From Nocardia sp. CC227C (GTDB taxonomy: Bacteria > Actinomycetota > Actinomycetes > Mycobacteriales > Mycobacteriaceae), in assembly GCF_030767025.1 (NCBI RefSeq), contig NZ_JASITE010000021.1, positions 1-64,000 of the forward strand: a DNA stretch of 64,000 nt, given 5' to 3'. Shown here piece by piece: positions 26,244 through 34,463 of the stretch. The notes beneath the pieces are model-generated. The model worked only from the letters and a program-made list of their open reading frames with translations. It did not search any database and had not been told where the DNA came from. Position numbers and translations under genes: made by a program. Numbering within the stretch: position 1 is the first letter of the stretch; every line of letters starts with the position of its first letter.

Positions 26244-27038
26244 TCAGCGCTGCCAACCGTGCCCGAGCTCGCCGACCGCCACACCGTCACCATCGCGGTA
26301 GGGATCGCGGCCGTGGATCTCCGTCAGGGTGGTGCGCAGCCAGATGTCGAACGGGGCCGACGAACCGGCCAGCACCCGCAACGCCTGGCTCGGATCGGCC
26401 GCCTCCAGGTGGTAGATCGCCAGCTCACCCTGCCCGGTGCCGGTGCACCACATCAATTCCCGCGAGATCCCCGCGGCCTTGCGCGACGCCCGATACTGGG
26501 TGGCGCGATCGCCGCCCAGTTCCCGCTGCACCTCGCGCCACCGGTCGAGCCGGCCGGGCAGGATCGGGCAGGTCCGCACCGCGGGCACGTCCACCGCCCG
26601 CACCCGCGCCTTGGACCGCGGTCCCAGCGAACCCACGCCGAGCTGCGCCAGCATATTGCCGTCGACGCCGATGCCCCAACGCTCCGCGATGCGCCCGTCC
26701 TCGAGCCGCCACACCACCACGCCCTTGGACGCGATGCGCTTGCCAGTGGGGGCCAGGCCGAGGAATTCGCCCCGGTGCGTGCCCCGCCAGGTGTTGTGGA
26801 TGACGACATGGTCGGCGTGCGCGCTCATCTCCTCGATGGTGACCTGTAGGTCGGGGAAGCCCCGGCGCAGTCCGGCGATGGTGTAACGCACTCCCTCCAG
26901 CCCGTCCGGCGCTCCCGGAAGTGGCTGGTGGTCGATGATGTCGTCGCGGTAGATCTCATCGAGTATGGAGAAATCCCCCTGGTTGACGAATTCGTCGAAA
27001 ACCCTTCTGATGACTGCCTTGTTGTCCTCTGGCGACAC
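26244..27038 (-). CDS. SnoaL-like protein fused to an uncharacterised C-terminal domain
   Basis: 264 aa. Residues 1-135 are a SnoaL/NTF2-fold domain: NKAVIRRVFDEFVNQGD, DDIIDHQP, GLRRGFPDLQVTIEEM, WRGTHRGEFLGLAPTGKRI, and the ending WRLEDGRIAERW. SnoaL proteins include polyketide cyclases, but most members have no known reaction. Residues about 150-264 form a second domain (LPGRLDRWREVQRELGGDR, SRKAAGISRELMW, LAGSSAPFDIWLRTTLTEIHG) resembling small ferredoxin-like alpha/beta domains; I do not recognise it with certainty. The GTG start at 27038 has GGAG 8 bases upstream. Converges with the methyltransferase gene. A role with the upstream oxidative enzymes is possible. Confidence 0.75.
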   Translation of the reverse strand: MSPEDNKAVIRRVFDEFVNQGDFSILDEIYRDDIIDHQPLPGAPDGLEGVRYTIAGLRRGFPDLQVTIEEMSAHADHVVIHNTWRGTHRGEFLGLAPTGKRIASKGVVVWRLEDGRIAERWGIGVDGNMLAQLGVGSLGPRSKARVRAVDVPAVRTCPILPGRLDRWREVQRELGGDRATQYRASRKAAGISRELMWCTGTGQGELAIYHLEAADPSQALRVLAGSSAPFDIWLRTTLTEIHGRDPYRDGDGVAVGELGHGWQR

Positions 27039-27166
27039 CCGTTCGCTCCTTCGTTCCGGTACCGGGAGCCGTCGCTCCCCACACCTGGCTCAGTGTCGCC
27101 AGCCGACACCGCATCGGCCTCGAGGAAATCTGACCGCGGTCTTGCGCGGTGCGCGGCCCTCGGCGG

Positions 27167-27874
27167 CTAGCGCACGAAACAGGTCTTGCGGACGGGCAGT
27201 CCACGCTCCTCGAGGGCGGCCAGCAGCTGTTGGCCGCGGCGGGCGCCGTCGGCCGAGGAGGTGCCCGCGAGGGCCGGGACGTAGGTGGCCGCGCCGCAGA
27301 TGGATTCGCCGACCAGGCTCCAGAAGCGGCGGGCGGGCAGGGCGGCGCAGCGGGCCATGGCCTGTTGGACGAGGCCGAGCGCGGGCTCCAGGCGGTGTGC
27401 GAGCCAGACGTACATGGCACGCTCGCAGGGAAGCGTGACCACGCCGGGCTCGCCGCCCAGGCGGTCGCCGTCGACGACGCGAATCGTGGTGTCGGCCAAG
27501 CCCGCCCAGTCGATGCCGCCGTCGTTGTCGGTGTGTATCCACACGTTCTCCAGGCCCGGGTCCCAGGCGCGCCCCTCGGCCACCAGCAGGGCCACCACCC
27601 GTCCGACCACGGCGTGGATGAGGGCGGTGGCGACGACCTCGGCGGCGATGTCGGCATTGGCCATCTCGGCGGCGTGACGGCGGTACATGAGTTCGATACG
27701 GCCCTCGCGGACGCCGTCGGTCAGGCGCCACCAGCGCCGCTTGCCCTGATCGGCCATGGCCGCCACGGCGTAGACGCGCGGGTGATCCGGTTGCAGCGCG
27801 CGCAGCCGAGCGCAGGTCCGCTCGAAGACGAGCTGGGAATCACGCAGCGGGCATACGGTCATGGGTTCGGGCAC
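27167..27874 (-). CDS. FhuF/IucC C-terminal-like protein, putative siderophore-iron handling
   Basis: 235 aa. The sequence (VFERTCARLRALQPDHPRVY, a central ALIHAVVGRVVALLVAEGRAW, ALPARRFWSLVGESI near the C-terminus) has the layout I associate with FhuF-like ferric-siderophore reductases and IucA/IucC C-terminal-like proteins. The FhuF 2Fe-2S signature, a CC pair followed by C-x2-C, is missing; the C-terminus reads RKTCFVR. A normal redox role is therefore doubtful. The GTG at 27874 has GGAGGAGG 5 bases upstream; a longer frame to 27898 would run over that site. An IdeR box 43 bases upstream and the divergent siderophore permease genes tie it to iron uptake. Confidence 0.6.
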   Translation of the reverse strand: MPEPMTVCPLRDSQLVFERTCARLRALQPDHPRVYAVAAMADQGKRRWWRLTDGVREGRIELMYRRHAAEMANADIAAEVVATALIHAVVGRVVALLVAEGRAWDPGLENVWIHTDNDGGIDWAGLADTTIRVVDGDRLGGEPGVVTLPCERAMYVWLAHRLEPALGLVQQAMARCAALPARRFWSLVGESICGAATYVPALAGTSSADGARRGQQLLAALEERGLPVRKTCFVR

Positions 27875-27916
27875 GCGAACCTCCTCCTCCGTGAACAATC
27901 GGGCCGTATCGACAAG

Positions 27917-27935
27917 ATAGGTTAGGCTTACCTAG
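27917..27935. promoter_or_regulatory. IdeR/DtxR-type iron box 1
   Basis: ATAGGTTAGGCTTACCTAG matches the actinobacterial consensus TTAGGTTAGGCTAACCTAA at 16 of 19 positions. It lies 43 bases upstream of the FhuF-like gene (minus strand), as expected for iron-dependent repression. Confidence 0.85.
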
Positions 27936-28037
27936 CTCAAGAATGCAATGTTCGAGCCGCAATGCCTGTAGTTCGGCGCCGCCCGGACCTCGGGTGCGAA
28001 TCCGGCACGATCGACCGCACCGGCCCCCCGATTCAGG

Positions 28038-28056
28038 TCAGGTTAGGCTTACCAGA
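28038..28056. promoter_or_regulatory. IdeR/DtxR-type iron box 2
   Basis: TCAGGTTAGGCTTACCAGA matches the iron-box consensus at about 15 of 19 positions and shares the core AGGTTAGGCTTACC with box 1. It lies 37 bases upstream of the first FecCD permease gene, so the two divergent units appear separately controlled by iron. Confidence 0.8.
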
Positions 28057-28092
28057 CGTTGAGAGTCGTGAGGTCAGGAGTACATCGCCGCC

Positions 28093-29130
28093 GTGCCCGC
28101 AGCAGCAACCAGTAGATCGCGTCGGCTGACCGGACTGCTGATCCTCGCCGCGCTGCTCGCCGTCGCCGCCCTCGCCGGACTCGTCCTCGGCTCCCGCGAT
28201 CTGCCCCTCGGCACCGTCTACGACGCCCTCACCTGCCCGGGTGACTGGCCGCTGACCTGCCCGGCCGTCGGCACCGACGCGGAGATCGTGCGGCAGCTGC
28301 GACTGCCGCGCACCGGACTGGCCCTCGCCACCGGGCTGGCGCTGGGCATGGCGGGTGCGCTCATTCAGGGCTATACGCGCAACCCCCTCGCAGATGCCGG
28401 ACTGCTGGGACTGAACGCGGGCGCGGCCTTCCTCGCGGCGCTCGGCATCTACCTGTTCGGCCTCACCGCGCCCGCGCAGTACATCTGGTTCGCCTTCGCC
28501 GGGGCGCTGCTGACCGGACTCGTCGTCTTCGGGGTGGCGTCCCTCGGCGGCGGCCGGGCCGGACCGCTGAGCCTGGTGCTGGCGGGCGCTGCCATGGCGG
28601 CCCTGCTCACCGCCCTCACCAACGCCATCGTGCTGCTGGACGCCAGCGCGCTGGACACCTACCGGCACTGGGTGGTGGGCACCGTGGCCGGGCACGATGC
28701 CTCGGTACTCGCGCAGGTGCTGCCGTTCCTGCTGGTCGGCGCGGCGCTGGCGGTGGCGGCCACCCCCGGGCTGAACGTGCTGAGCCTGGGCGACGACGTG
28801 GCGCGCGGTCTGGGCGTTCACCTCGCCCGCAGCCGCACACTGGGTTTGGCGGCGGTGGTGCTGCTGGTCGGCGCGGCGACCGCGGCGGTCGGACCCATCG
28901 CCTTCATCGGGCTGATCGTCCCGCATATCGCGCGCGTGTTCACCGGCCCCGACCAGCGCTGGCTGGTTCCGTACTCCGGGCTGCTCGGCGCCCTCGCGCT
29001 GCTGGTCGCCGACGTCATCGGACGTGTGGTCGCCCGTCCCGGTGAAGTACAGGCCGGGGTGATGGTCGCGGCACTCGGCGCACCGTTCTTCGTGCTGCTG
29101 GTGCGCCGCCGAAAGCTGGTGAGCCTGTGA
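28093..29130 (+). CDS. FecCD-family iron-siderophore ABC permease 1
   Basis: 345 aa, about ten membrane spans. Inner-membrane half of a ferric-siderophore importer. Typical BtuC/FecCD stretches: LRLPRTGLALATGLALGMAGALIQGYTRNPLADAGLLGLNAGA begins the conserved block, then GDDVARGLGVHLARSR (ATPase contact) and GPIAFIGLIVPHIAR. GTG at 28093; the nearest AGGAG is about 12 bases away, a little long. The last codons overlap the second permease (GTGA). No periplasmic or lipoprotein binding component is encoded in this operon, so one must be supplied from elsewhere. Confidence 0.92.
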   Translation: MPAAATSRSRRLTGLLILAALLAVAALAGLVLGSRDLPLGTVYDALTCPGDWPLTCPAVGTDAEIVRQLRLPRTGLALATGLALGMAGALIQGYTRNPLADAGLLGLNAGAAFLAALGIYLFGLTAPAQYIWFAFAGALLTGLVVFGVASLGGGRAGPLSLVLAGAAMAALLTALTNAIVLLDASALDTYRHWVVGTVAGHDASVLAQVLPFLLVGAALAVAATPGLNVLSLGDDVARGLGVHLARSRTLGLAAVVLLVGAATAAVGPIAFIGLIVPHIARVFTGPDQRWLVPYSGLLGALALLVADVIGRVVARPGEVQAGVMVAALGAPFFVLLVRRRKLVSL

Positions 29131-30230
29131 CCCTCTCCCCCACCCCGGTCCACCGCGCCGCGCTGCGCCGGGCCCGGCCACCGCTGCGGGTCGCCGGTTA
29201 CTCGGCGGTGCTGCGCATTCGCATGGTGCTCGTCGCGGCGGCACTGCTGGCGCTGCTGCTGGTGCTGTTCGCCGTGCACATCTCGACCGGCGACTATGCC
29301 ATCCCGCTCGACCGGGTGCTCGAGGTGTTCTCCGGAAGCGGTTCGCGCGCACAGCGATTCATCATCCTGGAGAACCGGTTGCCGCGGGCGCTGACCGCCG
29401 TGGTGGTCGGGGCGGCGCTGGGCCTCGCGGGCGCGATCACCCAATCCGTCCTGCGCAATCCACTGGCCGGCCCGGACATCCTGGGCATCACCTCGGGAGC
29501 GAGCGTGGCGGCGGTCGCGCTCATCACGCTGACCGGGACCGCCGGAGCCGCCCGCACCGTCGGCGTACCCCTCGCCGCGCTGATCGGCGGGCTGCTCACC
29601 GCGATCCTCATCTATCTGCTGGCCTGGGGCCGCACCGCCGACAGCGGCGACAGCGGTGTGCCGGGGCTGCGCCTGGTACTCATCGGCATCGGGGTGAACG
29701 CCGCGTTGCTGGCGGCGGTCAGCTGGCTGCTCGCCCGCGCCAGTCTCGACGACGCCGCGCACGCGCAGCGCTGGCTCACCGGCTCGCTCAACGAATCCGA
29801 GTGGGCCACCCTGATTCCCGCCGCGCTCGGCCTGACGTCGGCACTGCTCGTCACACTCGCCGACGCGCGCGGTCTAGCCGCCCTGCGCTTCGGTTCCGAC
29901 ACCACCCGCGTGCTCGGCGTCCGGGTCCAGGCCCAGCAGACCCTGCTGCTCGCCGCCGCCGTCGGCACGACGGCGCTGGCCACCGCGGCGGCCGGACCGC
30001 TCGCGTTCGTCGGCCTGGCGGCACCGCAGATCGCGCGGCGGTTGCTGCGTTCCCCCGGCGAACCCGTCATCGCGTCGGCGCTGTTCGGCGCGGTGCTGGT
30101 GCTCGGCGCGGATCTGGCCGCGCGCACCGTCCTGCCCGTCGACCTGCCGGTGGGCGTGGTGACCGCGGCCTGCGGCGGCCCGTTCCTGCTCTATCTGCTC
30201 GTGCGCACCAACCGGAAGGCGACCCTGTGA
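29127..30230 (+). CDS. FecCD-family iron-siderophore ABC permease 2
   Basis: 367 aa polytopic partner of the upstream permease. LPRALTAVVVGAALGLAGAI and the following NPLAGPDILGITSGAS region, GSDTTRVLGVRVQAQQ (ATPase contact) and GPLAFVGLAAPQIARRLL are family signatures. The N-terminal 30 residues before the first membrane span are longer than usual. GTG start overlaps the previous stop, and its own TGA overlaps the ATPase start, so the three importer subunits are translationally coupled. Confidence 0.92.
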   Translation: MTLSPTPVHRAALRRARPPLRVAGYSAVLRIRMVLVAAALLALLLVLFAVHISTGDYAIPLDRVLEVFSGSGSRAQRFIILENRLPRALTAVVVGAALGLAGAITQSVLRNPLAGPDILGITSGASVAAVALITLTGTAGAARTVGVPLAALIGGLLTAILIYLLAWGRTADSGDSGVPGLRLVLIGIGVNAALLAAVSWLLARASLDDAAHAQRWLTGSLNESEWATLIPAALGLTSALLVTLADARGLAALRFGSDTTRVLGVRVQAQQTLLLAAAVGTTALATAAAGPLAFVGLAAPQIARRLLRSPGEPVIASALFGAVLVLGADLAARTVLPVDLPVGVVTAACGGPFLLYLLVRTNRKATL

Positions 30231-31060
30231 CCACCGCTGCCGACCACCGCCTGCGCGCCGACGGCGTCACCCTCGGCTACGGCGACCGCGTGGTCGTCGA
30301 CGGGCTGTCGGTCGAGATCGCCCCCGGCGTGGTCACGACCGTCATCGGCCCCAACGGTTGCGGCAAATCCACCCTGCTGCGCTCCCTAGGCCGCCTGCTG
30401 CGACCGCGCGCCGGACAGGTGCTGCTGGACGGAAAGGCCATCGCCACCATGAAGACTCGCGATGTGGCCCGGGTGGTGGGCATGCTGCCGCAGACCCCGG
30501 TCGCCCCCGAGGGGCTCACCGTGGCCGATCTGGTGGCGCGCGGCCGCCATCCGCATCAGTCCTGGCTGCGCCAGTGGTCGGCCGACGACGAGACCGAGGT
30601 CGCCGCCGCCCTGGCCCGGACCGGCATCGCCGATCTGGCCGACCGCGCCCTCGACGAGCTCTCCGGCGGCCAGCGGCAGCGGGCCTGGATCTCCATGGCG
30701 CTCGCCCAGGGCACCGACATCCTGCTGCTGGACGAACCCACCACCTATCTGGATCTGGCCCACGCCCTCGAGGTGCTGGATCTGGTGGATCACCTGCACG
30801 CCGATCTCGGGCGGACGGTGGTGATGGTGCTGCACGATCTCAATCTTGCCTGCCGCTACAGCGACCGTTTGGTCGTCATGCGCGCGGGACGCATTGTGGC
30901 GCAGGGCACTCCGTCGGATATCATGACGGTCGAACTGCTGCGAGAGGTCTTCGGCCTCCAGGCGACGGTGCTCGAGGATCCGGTCTCCGGGCGGCCCCTG
31001 ATCATTCCGATCGGTGCCCGGCACGTGCGCGGCCGCGACATTCCGGCCGGCTCGGTATGA
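30227..31060 (+). CDS. Siderophore ABC transporter ATPase
   Basis: 277 aa. Walker A GPNGCGKST, signature LSGGQRQR, Walker B ILLLDEPTTYLD and switch His in VLHDLNLACRYSD: a FepC/FhuC-type ATPase powering the two FecCD permeases. GTG at 30227 is chosen from the GTGA overlap with the upstream stop; the same frame is open to 29801 inside the permease but is not coding there. Completes the iron-regulated importer operon. Confidence 0.94.
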   Translation: MTTAADHRLRADGVTLGYGDRVVVDGLSVEIAPGVVTTVIGPNGCGKSTLLRSLGRLLRPRAGQVLLDGKAIATMKTRDVARVVGMLPQTPVAPEGLTVADLVARGRHPHQSWLRQWSADDETEVAAALARTGIADLADRALDELSGGQRQRAWISMALAQGTDILLLDEPTTYLDLAHALEVLDLVDHLHADLGRTVVMVLHDLNLACRYSDRLVVMRAGRIVAQGTPSDIMTVELLREVFGLQATVLEDPVSGRPLIIPIGARHVRGRDIPAGSV

Positions 31061-31087
31061 CCAATACCACACCAGCTATCACCCCGT

Positions 31088-31104
31088 TACGACAACCTGT
31101 AGTA
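31088..31104. promoter_or_regulatory. BlaI-type operator dyad
   Basis: TACGACA-ACC-TGTAGTA is an inverted repeat with six of seven arm bases paired, 35 bases upstream of the BlaI-family gene. TAC/ACA...TGT/GTA dyads are the operator type used by BlaI/MecI repressors, so autorepression is likely. Confidence 0.6.
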
Positions 31105-31138
31105 CGCATGCGCGTCGTTGACTCCGTAGAATCGGGGA

Positions 31139-31546
31139 ATGGCAGGTCTTGGTGAACTCGAGAAAGCGGTCATGGACCAACTGTGGTCGGCCGATGAACC
31201 ACAAACGGTGCGGCAAGTCCACGAGGCCCTCGCGCAGCGCCGCGAACTCGCGTACACCACGGTGATGACGGTGCTCCAGCGATTGGCGAAGAAAAGCCTG
31301 GTGGTGCAGCAGCGCGACGACCGCGCGCACCGCTACGCCCCCGTGCATACTCGCGACGAACTCGTGGCGTCGCTCATGGTGGACGCGTTGCAACAGGCGG
31401 ACGAGGTGGGCAGCCGCCGCGCGGCTCTCGTACACTTCGTCGAACAGGTCGGGAAGGATGAGGCTGCCGCATTGCGGGACGCACTCGCTAAGCTCGAAGC
31501 GAACGAGGCAGCGCGCAGGAAGCCGACCGACGAGACGGGAGTCTGA
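31139..31546 (+). CDS. BlaI/MecI-family winged-helix repressor
   Basis: 135 aa. LGELEKAVMDQLWSADEPQT, VRQVHEALAQRRELAYTTVMTVLQRLAKKSLV (winged helix) and RDDRAHRYAPVHTRDE are characteristic of the BlaI/MecI/CopY family, followed by a C-terminal dimerisation helix. In the classical system a membrane M56 peptidase triggers its cleavage after beta-lactam sensing, and exactly such a gene follows 51 bases downstream. No beta-lactamase gene lies beside it, so the regulon is elsewhere, as for mycobacterial BlaI. ATG 31139 with a weak GGGGA ribosome site. Confidence 0.93.
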   Translation: MAGLGELEKAVMDQLWSADEPQTVRQVHEALAQRRELAYTTVMTVLQRLAKKSLVVQQRDDRAHRYAPVHTRDELVASLMVDALQQADEVGSRRAALVHFVEQVGKDEAAALRDALAKLEANEAARRKPTDETGV

Positions 31547-31597
31547 CCGCCGCACCTGCCTCGGCGCCCTAGCCCCCACAACGTAGTGAGCTGAGGA

Positions 31598-32539
31598 ATG
31601 GATGTAACCGCGCCGGTTTTCGCCGGTCTCGCGTTGTTTCTGGCGGGACCGGCTCCGGCGCTGCTCAGCAGAGCCTCCTGGCCGTATCGCAATCCCCGTG
31701 CGGCACTGGTGCTCTGGCAGGCCATAGCGTTGGCCGCCGTGCTGAGCGCCTTCGGTTCCGGGCTGGCCATCGCCAGCCGACTCCTGGTGCCCGGCCCGGA
31801 CGGGCGGCCGACCACGTCGCCCTATGCCGAGATCGATGTGCTGGGGCTGCCGCTGTGGCTGGCCTATGTCACGGTCTTCGCGCTCACCCTCATGATCGGC
31901 GGGCGGCTCATCTGGTCGGTGATCCGCGTCGGCATCCACACCCGCCGCCGCCGTGCCCGCCATCGCATGCTCGTCGACCTGCTCGATCAGCCCAGTGTGC
32001 AGCGCAAGGCCGCGGACATCCGGGTGCTGGCCGCCGCCGAACCGATCGCCTACTGTCTGCCGGGCATCCGCCAGCGCGTGGTGCTCTCGCAGGGCACCGT
32101 CACCAATCTCTCCGATGAGGAGCTCACCGCCATCGTCAGCCATGAGCGCTCGCACCTGCGCGCCCGCCACGACCTCGTACTGGAGGCGTTCACCGCCGCG
32201 CACGAGGCGTTCCCGCGGGTGGTGCGCTCCAAATCCGCGCTCGATTCGGTGAAGCTGCTCATCGAACTGCTGGCCGACGACTCCGCCGTCAAGGCCACCG
32301 GGGCGACGCCGCTGGCGCGGGCGCTGGTGGCCTGCTCGAATTCGGTTGCCCCGCAAGGCGCGATGGCCGTCGGCGGACCCACCACACTGATCCGCATCCA
32401 GCGCCTCGCCGGACCCATCGGCAGTGTGCGCGAGGCCGCCGCCGCCTACCTGGCCGCCGCCGCCATCCTGGTGGTGCCCACCCTCGCGGTCGCCATCCCC
32501 TGGCTCACCGAACTGCACAGGCTGCTGATCAGTGCCTGA
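31598..32539 (+). CDS. M56-family membrane metallopeptidase (BlaR1-like)
   Basis: 313 aa. Membrane spans near the N-terminus (FAGLALFLAGPAPALL), at about 40-60 and 85-110, and at the C-terminus (AAAYLAAAAILVVPTLAVAI). Zinc-binding HERSH at residues 182-186 in IVSHERSHLRARHD, with a downstream Glu/Asp in ELLADDSAV. No extracellular penicillin-binding sensor domain is present, so it is the short M56 type paired with BlaI in actinobacteria. ATG 31598 with GAGGA upstream. Its end overlaps the helicase start by 8 bases. Confidence 0.9.
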   Translation: MDVTAPVFAGLALFLAGPAPALLSRASWPYRNPRAALVLWQAIALAAVLSAFGSGLAIASRLLVPGPDGRPTTSPYAEIDVLGLPLWLAYVTVFALTLMIGGRLIWSVIRVGIHTRRRRARHRMLVDLLDQPSVQRKAADIRVLAAAEPIAYCLPGIRQRVVLSQGTVTNLSDEELTAIVSHERSHLRARHDLVLEAFTAAHEAFPRVVRSKSALDSVKLLIELLADDSAVKATGATPLARALVACSNSVAPQGAMAVGGPTTLIRIQRLAGPIGSVREAAAAYLAAAAILVVPTLAVAIPWLTELHRLLISA

Positions 32540-34463
32540 CCCCACCGCCCGCGATCGGAATCCGGGTTTCGCGCGCGCCGAGGAGACCGTGCGCTATGCG
32601 GTCGTCTCACGGCCGCTGACCTTCGCCGATCTGGGTCTGCCGCCGGTGCTCGTGCACGCGCTGCGGCGGGACGGAATCGAGCGGCCGTTCCCCATCCAGG
32701 GCGCGGTGATCCCCGATGTGCTGGCGGGACGTGATGTGCTGGGCCGCGCCGCCACCGGTTCCGGCAAGACCCTCGCGTTCGGGGTGCCGATGCTGGTCCG
32801 GCTGGCCGGGGCACCAGCCAAGCCCGGCCGCCCGCGCGGTGTGATCCTCGCGCCCACACGGGAATTGGCGCAGCAGATCGAGGCGGCGCTGGACGAGCCC
32901 GCGCTGTCGCAGGGCATCCGCCTCGCCTCCGCCGTGGGCGGGCTGCCGATCAAGCGCCAGGAGGAACGCCTCGCCCGCGGCGTCGACCTGCTCATCGCCA
33001 CCCCCGGCCGCCTCACCGACCTCGTCGGCCGCCGCAAGGTGGACCTCTCCGAGGTGCGCGCCATCACCGTCGACGAGGCCGACCACATGGCAGAACTCGG
33101 CTTCCTGCCCCAACTCACGGCCGTCCTGAACCGTATTCCCGAGGCCGCGCAGAAACTGCTGTTCTCCGCCACCCTGGACGCGGCCGTGGACGGCCTGGTC
33201 GAGCGCTACCTACGAGATCCCGTGCGGCACACGATCTCCGGGCAACCCGGAGAAGCCGTGTACGGCGACCGTTCCCCACACGCCCGCCCGGACACCTCCG
33301 GCCGGGCCGCTCACGCGGGCGATGCCTCCGAGACACCGAATCCCGTTGGCGGCGAAGCGGATTCCTCGACCGCCGTTCCCGGCGCGGCCCCCGATGCCAC
33401 GGGCGGTGACCGAACGCCACCGGAAAACCCGTCCGGGGCGGGTGCGGATAGGACGCCGACAGCGCGCCCGCGCACCGCCGGTGACGACCGGACACCTACG
33501 GAGTACCCGAGATTCGCGGACGACGAGAACCGCGGGGGACCCCAGCGACCGACGGACGACACCACCCGAACAGAACACCCACGAGCGACCGACGACACCA
33601 CCCGAACGGGACACCCACGAGCCGCCGACGACACCACCCGAGCTGGACACCCACGAGCAACAGACGACACCACCCCGACCGGGCATCCACGGGCAACAGA
33701 CGACACCACCCGGGGGGAACACCCGCGAGCGACGGACGACAGTCCGGTGCCGACCGGCCGTCCCGGCGAGCGTGCGGTCAGCGACCCGGGCCGGGCGGTC
33801 GGGCATTACGCCGTGCGGGTGCGCCGCGCCGACAAGTACGCGGTCGTGGCGGAGATCGCGGCGCGTGCGGGGCGCACGCTGCTGTTCGTGCGCACTCAGC
33901 ACGGTGTCGACAAACTCGCCCGCCGCCTGCGTGAGGTGGGTGTCGCGGCGGCCGCGCTGCACGGCGGCAAGGCGCAGAACCGGCGCACCCGCACCCTGGC
34001 CGCCTTCGCCGACGGCACCGCGCCCGTCCTCGTCGCCACCGATGTGGCCGCGCGCGGCATCCACGTCGACGGCATCGATCTGGTCGTGCATGTCGATCCG
34101 CCCGCCGATCCCAAGGATTACGTGCACCGCGCGGGCCGCACCGCCCGCGCGGGCGCGACCGGCACCGTGGTCACCATCCTCACCCCCGCCGACCAGGAGC
34201 CGTGGGCCGCGATCGTGGCCGCGGCGGACGTTTCCGTCACCGATATCGACACCCGCCCCGGCGACCGCCGCCTGGCCGAACTCGTCGGCGCGCGCCGCCC
34301 GTCCGGCAACCCGGTTCCGGACCCGGCCACCCCCGCCGCACCCGAACCCACCGCCCCCCAACAGGTTCCGCCCCGCGAGCAGCGCCGCCCCCGCCCCGCC
34401 TCCCGCTCCGGCAGCCGCGTCCACAACAAGAAGCGCAAGCCCGGAGCGCGCCGCGCACGGTGA
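32532..34463 (+). CDS. DEAD-box RNA helicase with a repetitive insertion between RecA domains
   Basis: 643 aa, compared with about 450 for similar actinobacterial DEAD-box proteins. RecA domain 1 (about 30-232) has the Q-motif region FPIQGAVIP, ATGSGKT at 74-80, PTRELAQQ, TPGR, DEAD at 181-184 and SAT at 212-214. A low-complexity segment of about 190 residues (235-425), rich in Asp, Thr, Arg, Pro and His, follows; within it five near-identical 12-residue units (TDDTTRTGHPRA type) run from residue 341 to 400. RecA domain 2 resumes with RRADKYAVVAEIAARAGRTL and contains VATDVAARGIHVDG and HRAGRTARAG. A Pro/Arg/Lys-rich tail ends the protein. GTG start overlaps the M56 gene by 8 bases. Likely role: RNA structure unwinding. 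Confidence 0.9.
   Translation: MPDPTARDRNPGFARAEETVRYAVVSRPLTFADLGLPPVLVHALRRDGIERPFPIQGAVIPDVLAGRDVLGRAATGSGKTLAFGVPMLVRLAGAPAKPGRPRGVILAPTRELAQQIEAALDEPALSQGIRLASAVGGLPIKRQEERLARGVDLLIATPGRLTDLVGRRKVDLSEVRAITVDEADHMAELGFLPQLTAVLNRIPEAAQKLLFSATLDAAVDGLVERYLRDPVRHTISGQPGEAVYGDRSPHARPDTSGRAAHAGDASETPNPVGGEADSSTAVPGAAPDATGGDRTPPENPSGAGADRTPTARPRTAGDDRTPTEYPRFADDENRGGPQRPTDDTTRTEHPRATDDTTRTGHPRAADDTTRAGHPRATDDTTPTGHPRATDDTTRGEHPRATDDSPVPTGRPGERAVSDPGRAVGHYAVRVRRADKYAVVAEIAARAGRTLLFVRTQHGVDKLARRLREVGVAAAALHGGKAQNRRTRTLAAFADGTAPVLVATDVAARGIHVDGIDLVVHVDPPADPKDYVHRAGRTARAGATGTVVTILTPADQEPWAAIVAAADVSVTDIDTRPGDRRLAELVGARRPSGNPVPDPATPAAPEPTAPQQVPPREQRRPRPASRSGSRVHNKKRKPGARRAR
33552..33731 (+). repeat. 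Five tandem 36-bp coding repeats
   Basis: Five in-frame 36-base units at 33552, 33588, 33624, 33660 and 33696 encode 12-residue copies varying at a few positions; a partial sixth begins at 33732. More divergent copies (GDRTPPENPSGA, ADRTPTARPRT, DDRTPTEYPRFA) precede the array from about 33412, so it seems to have grown by local duplication. Confidence 0.9.
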
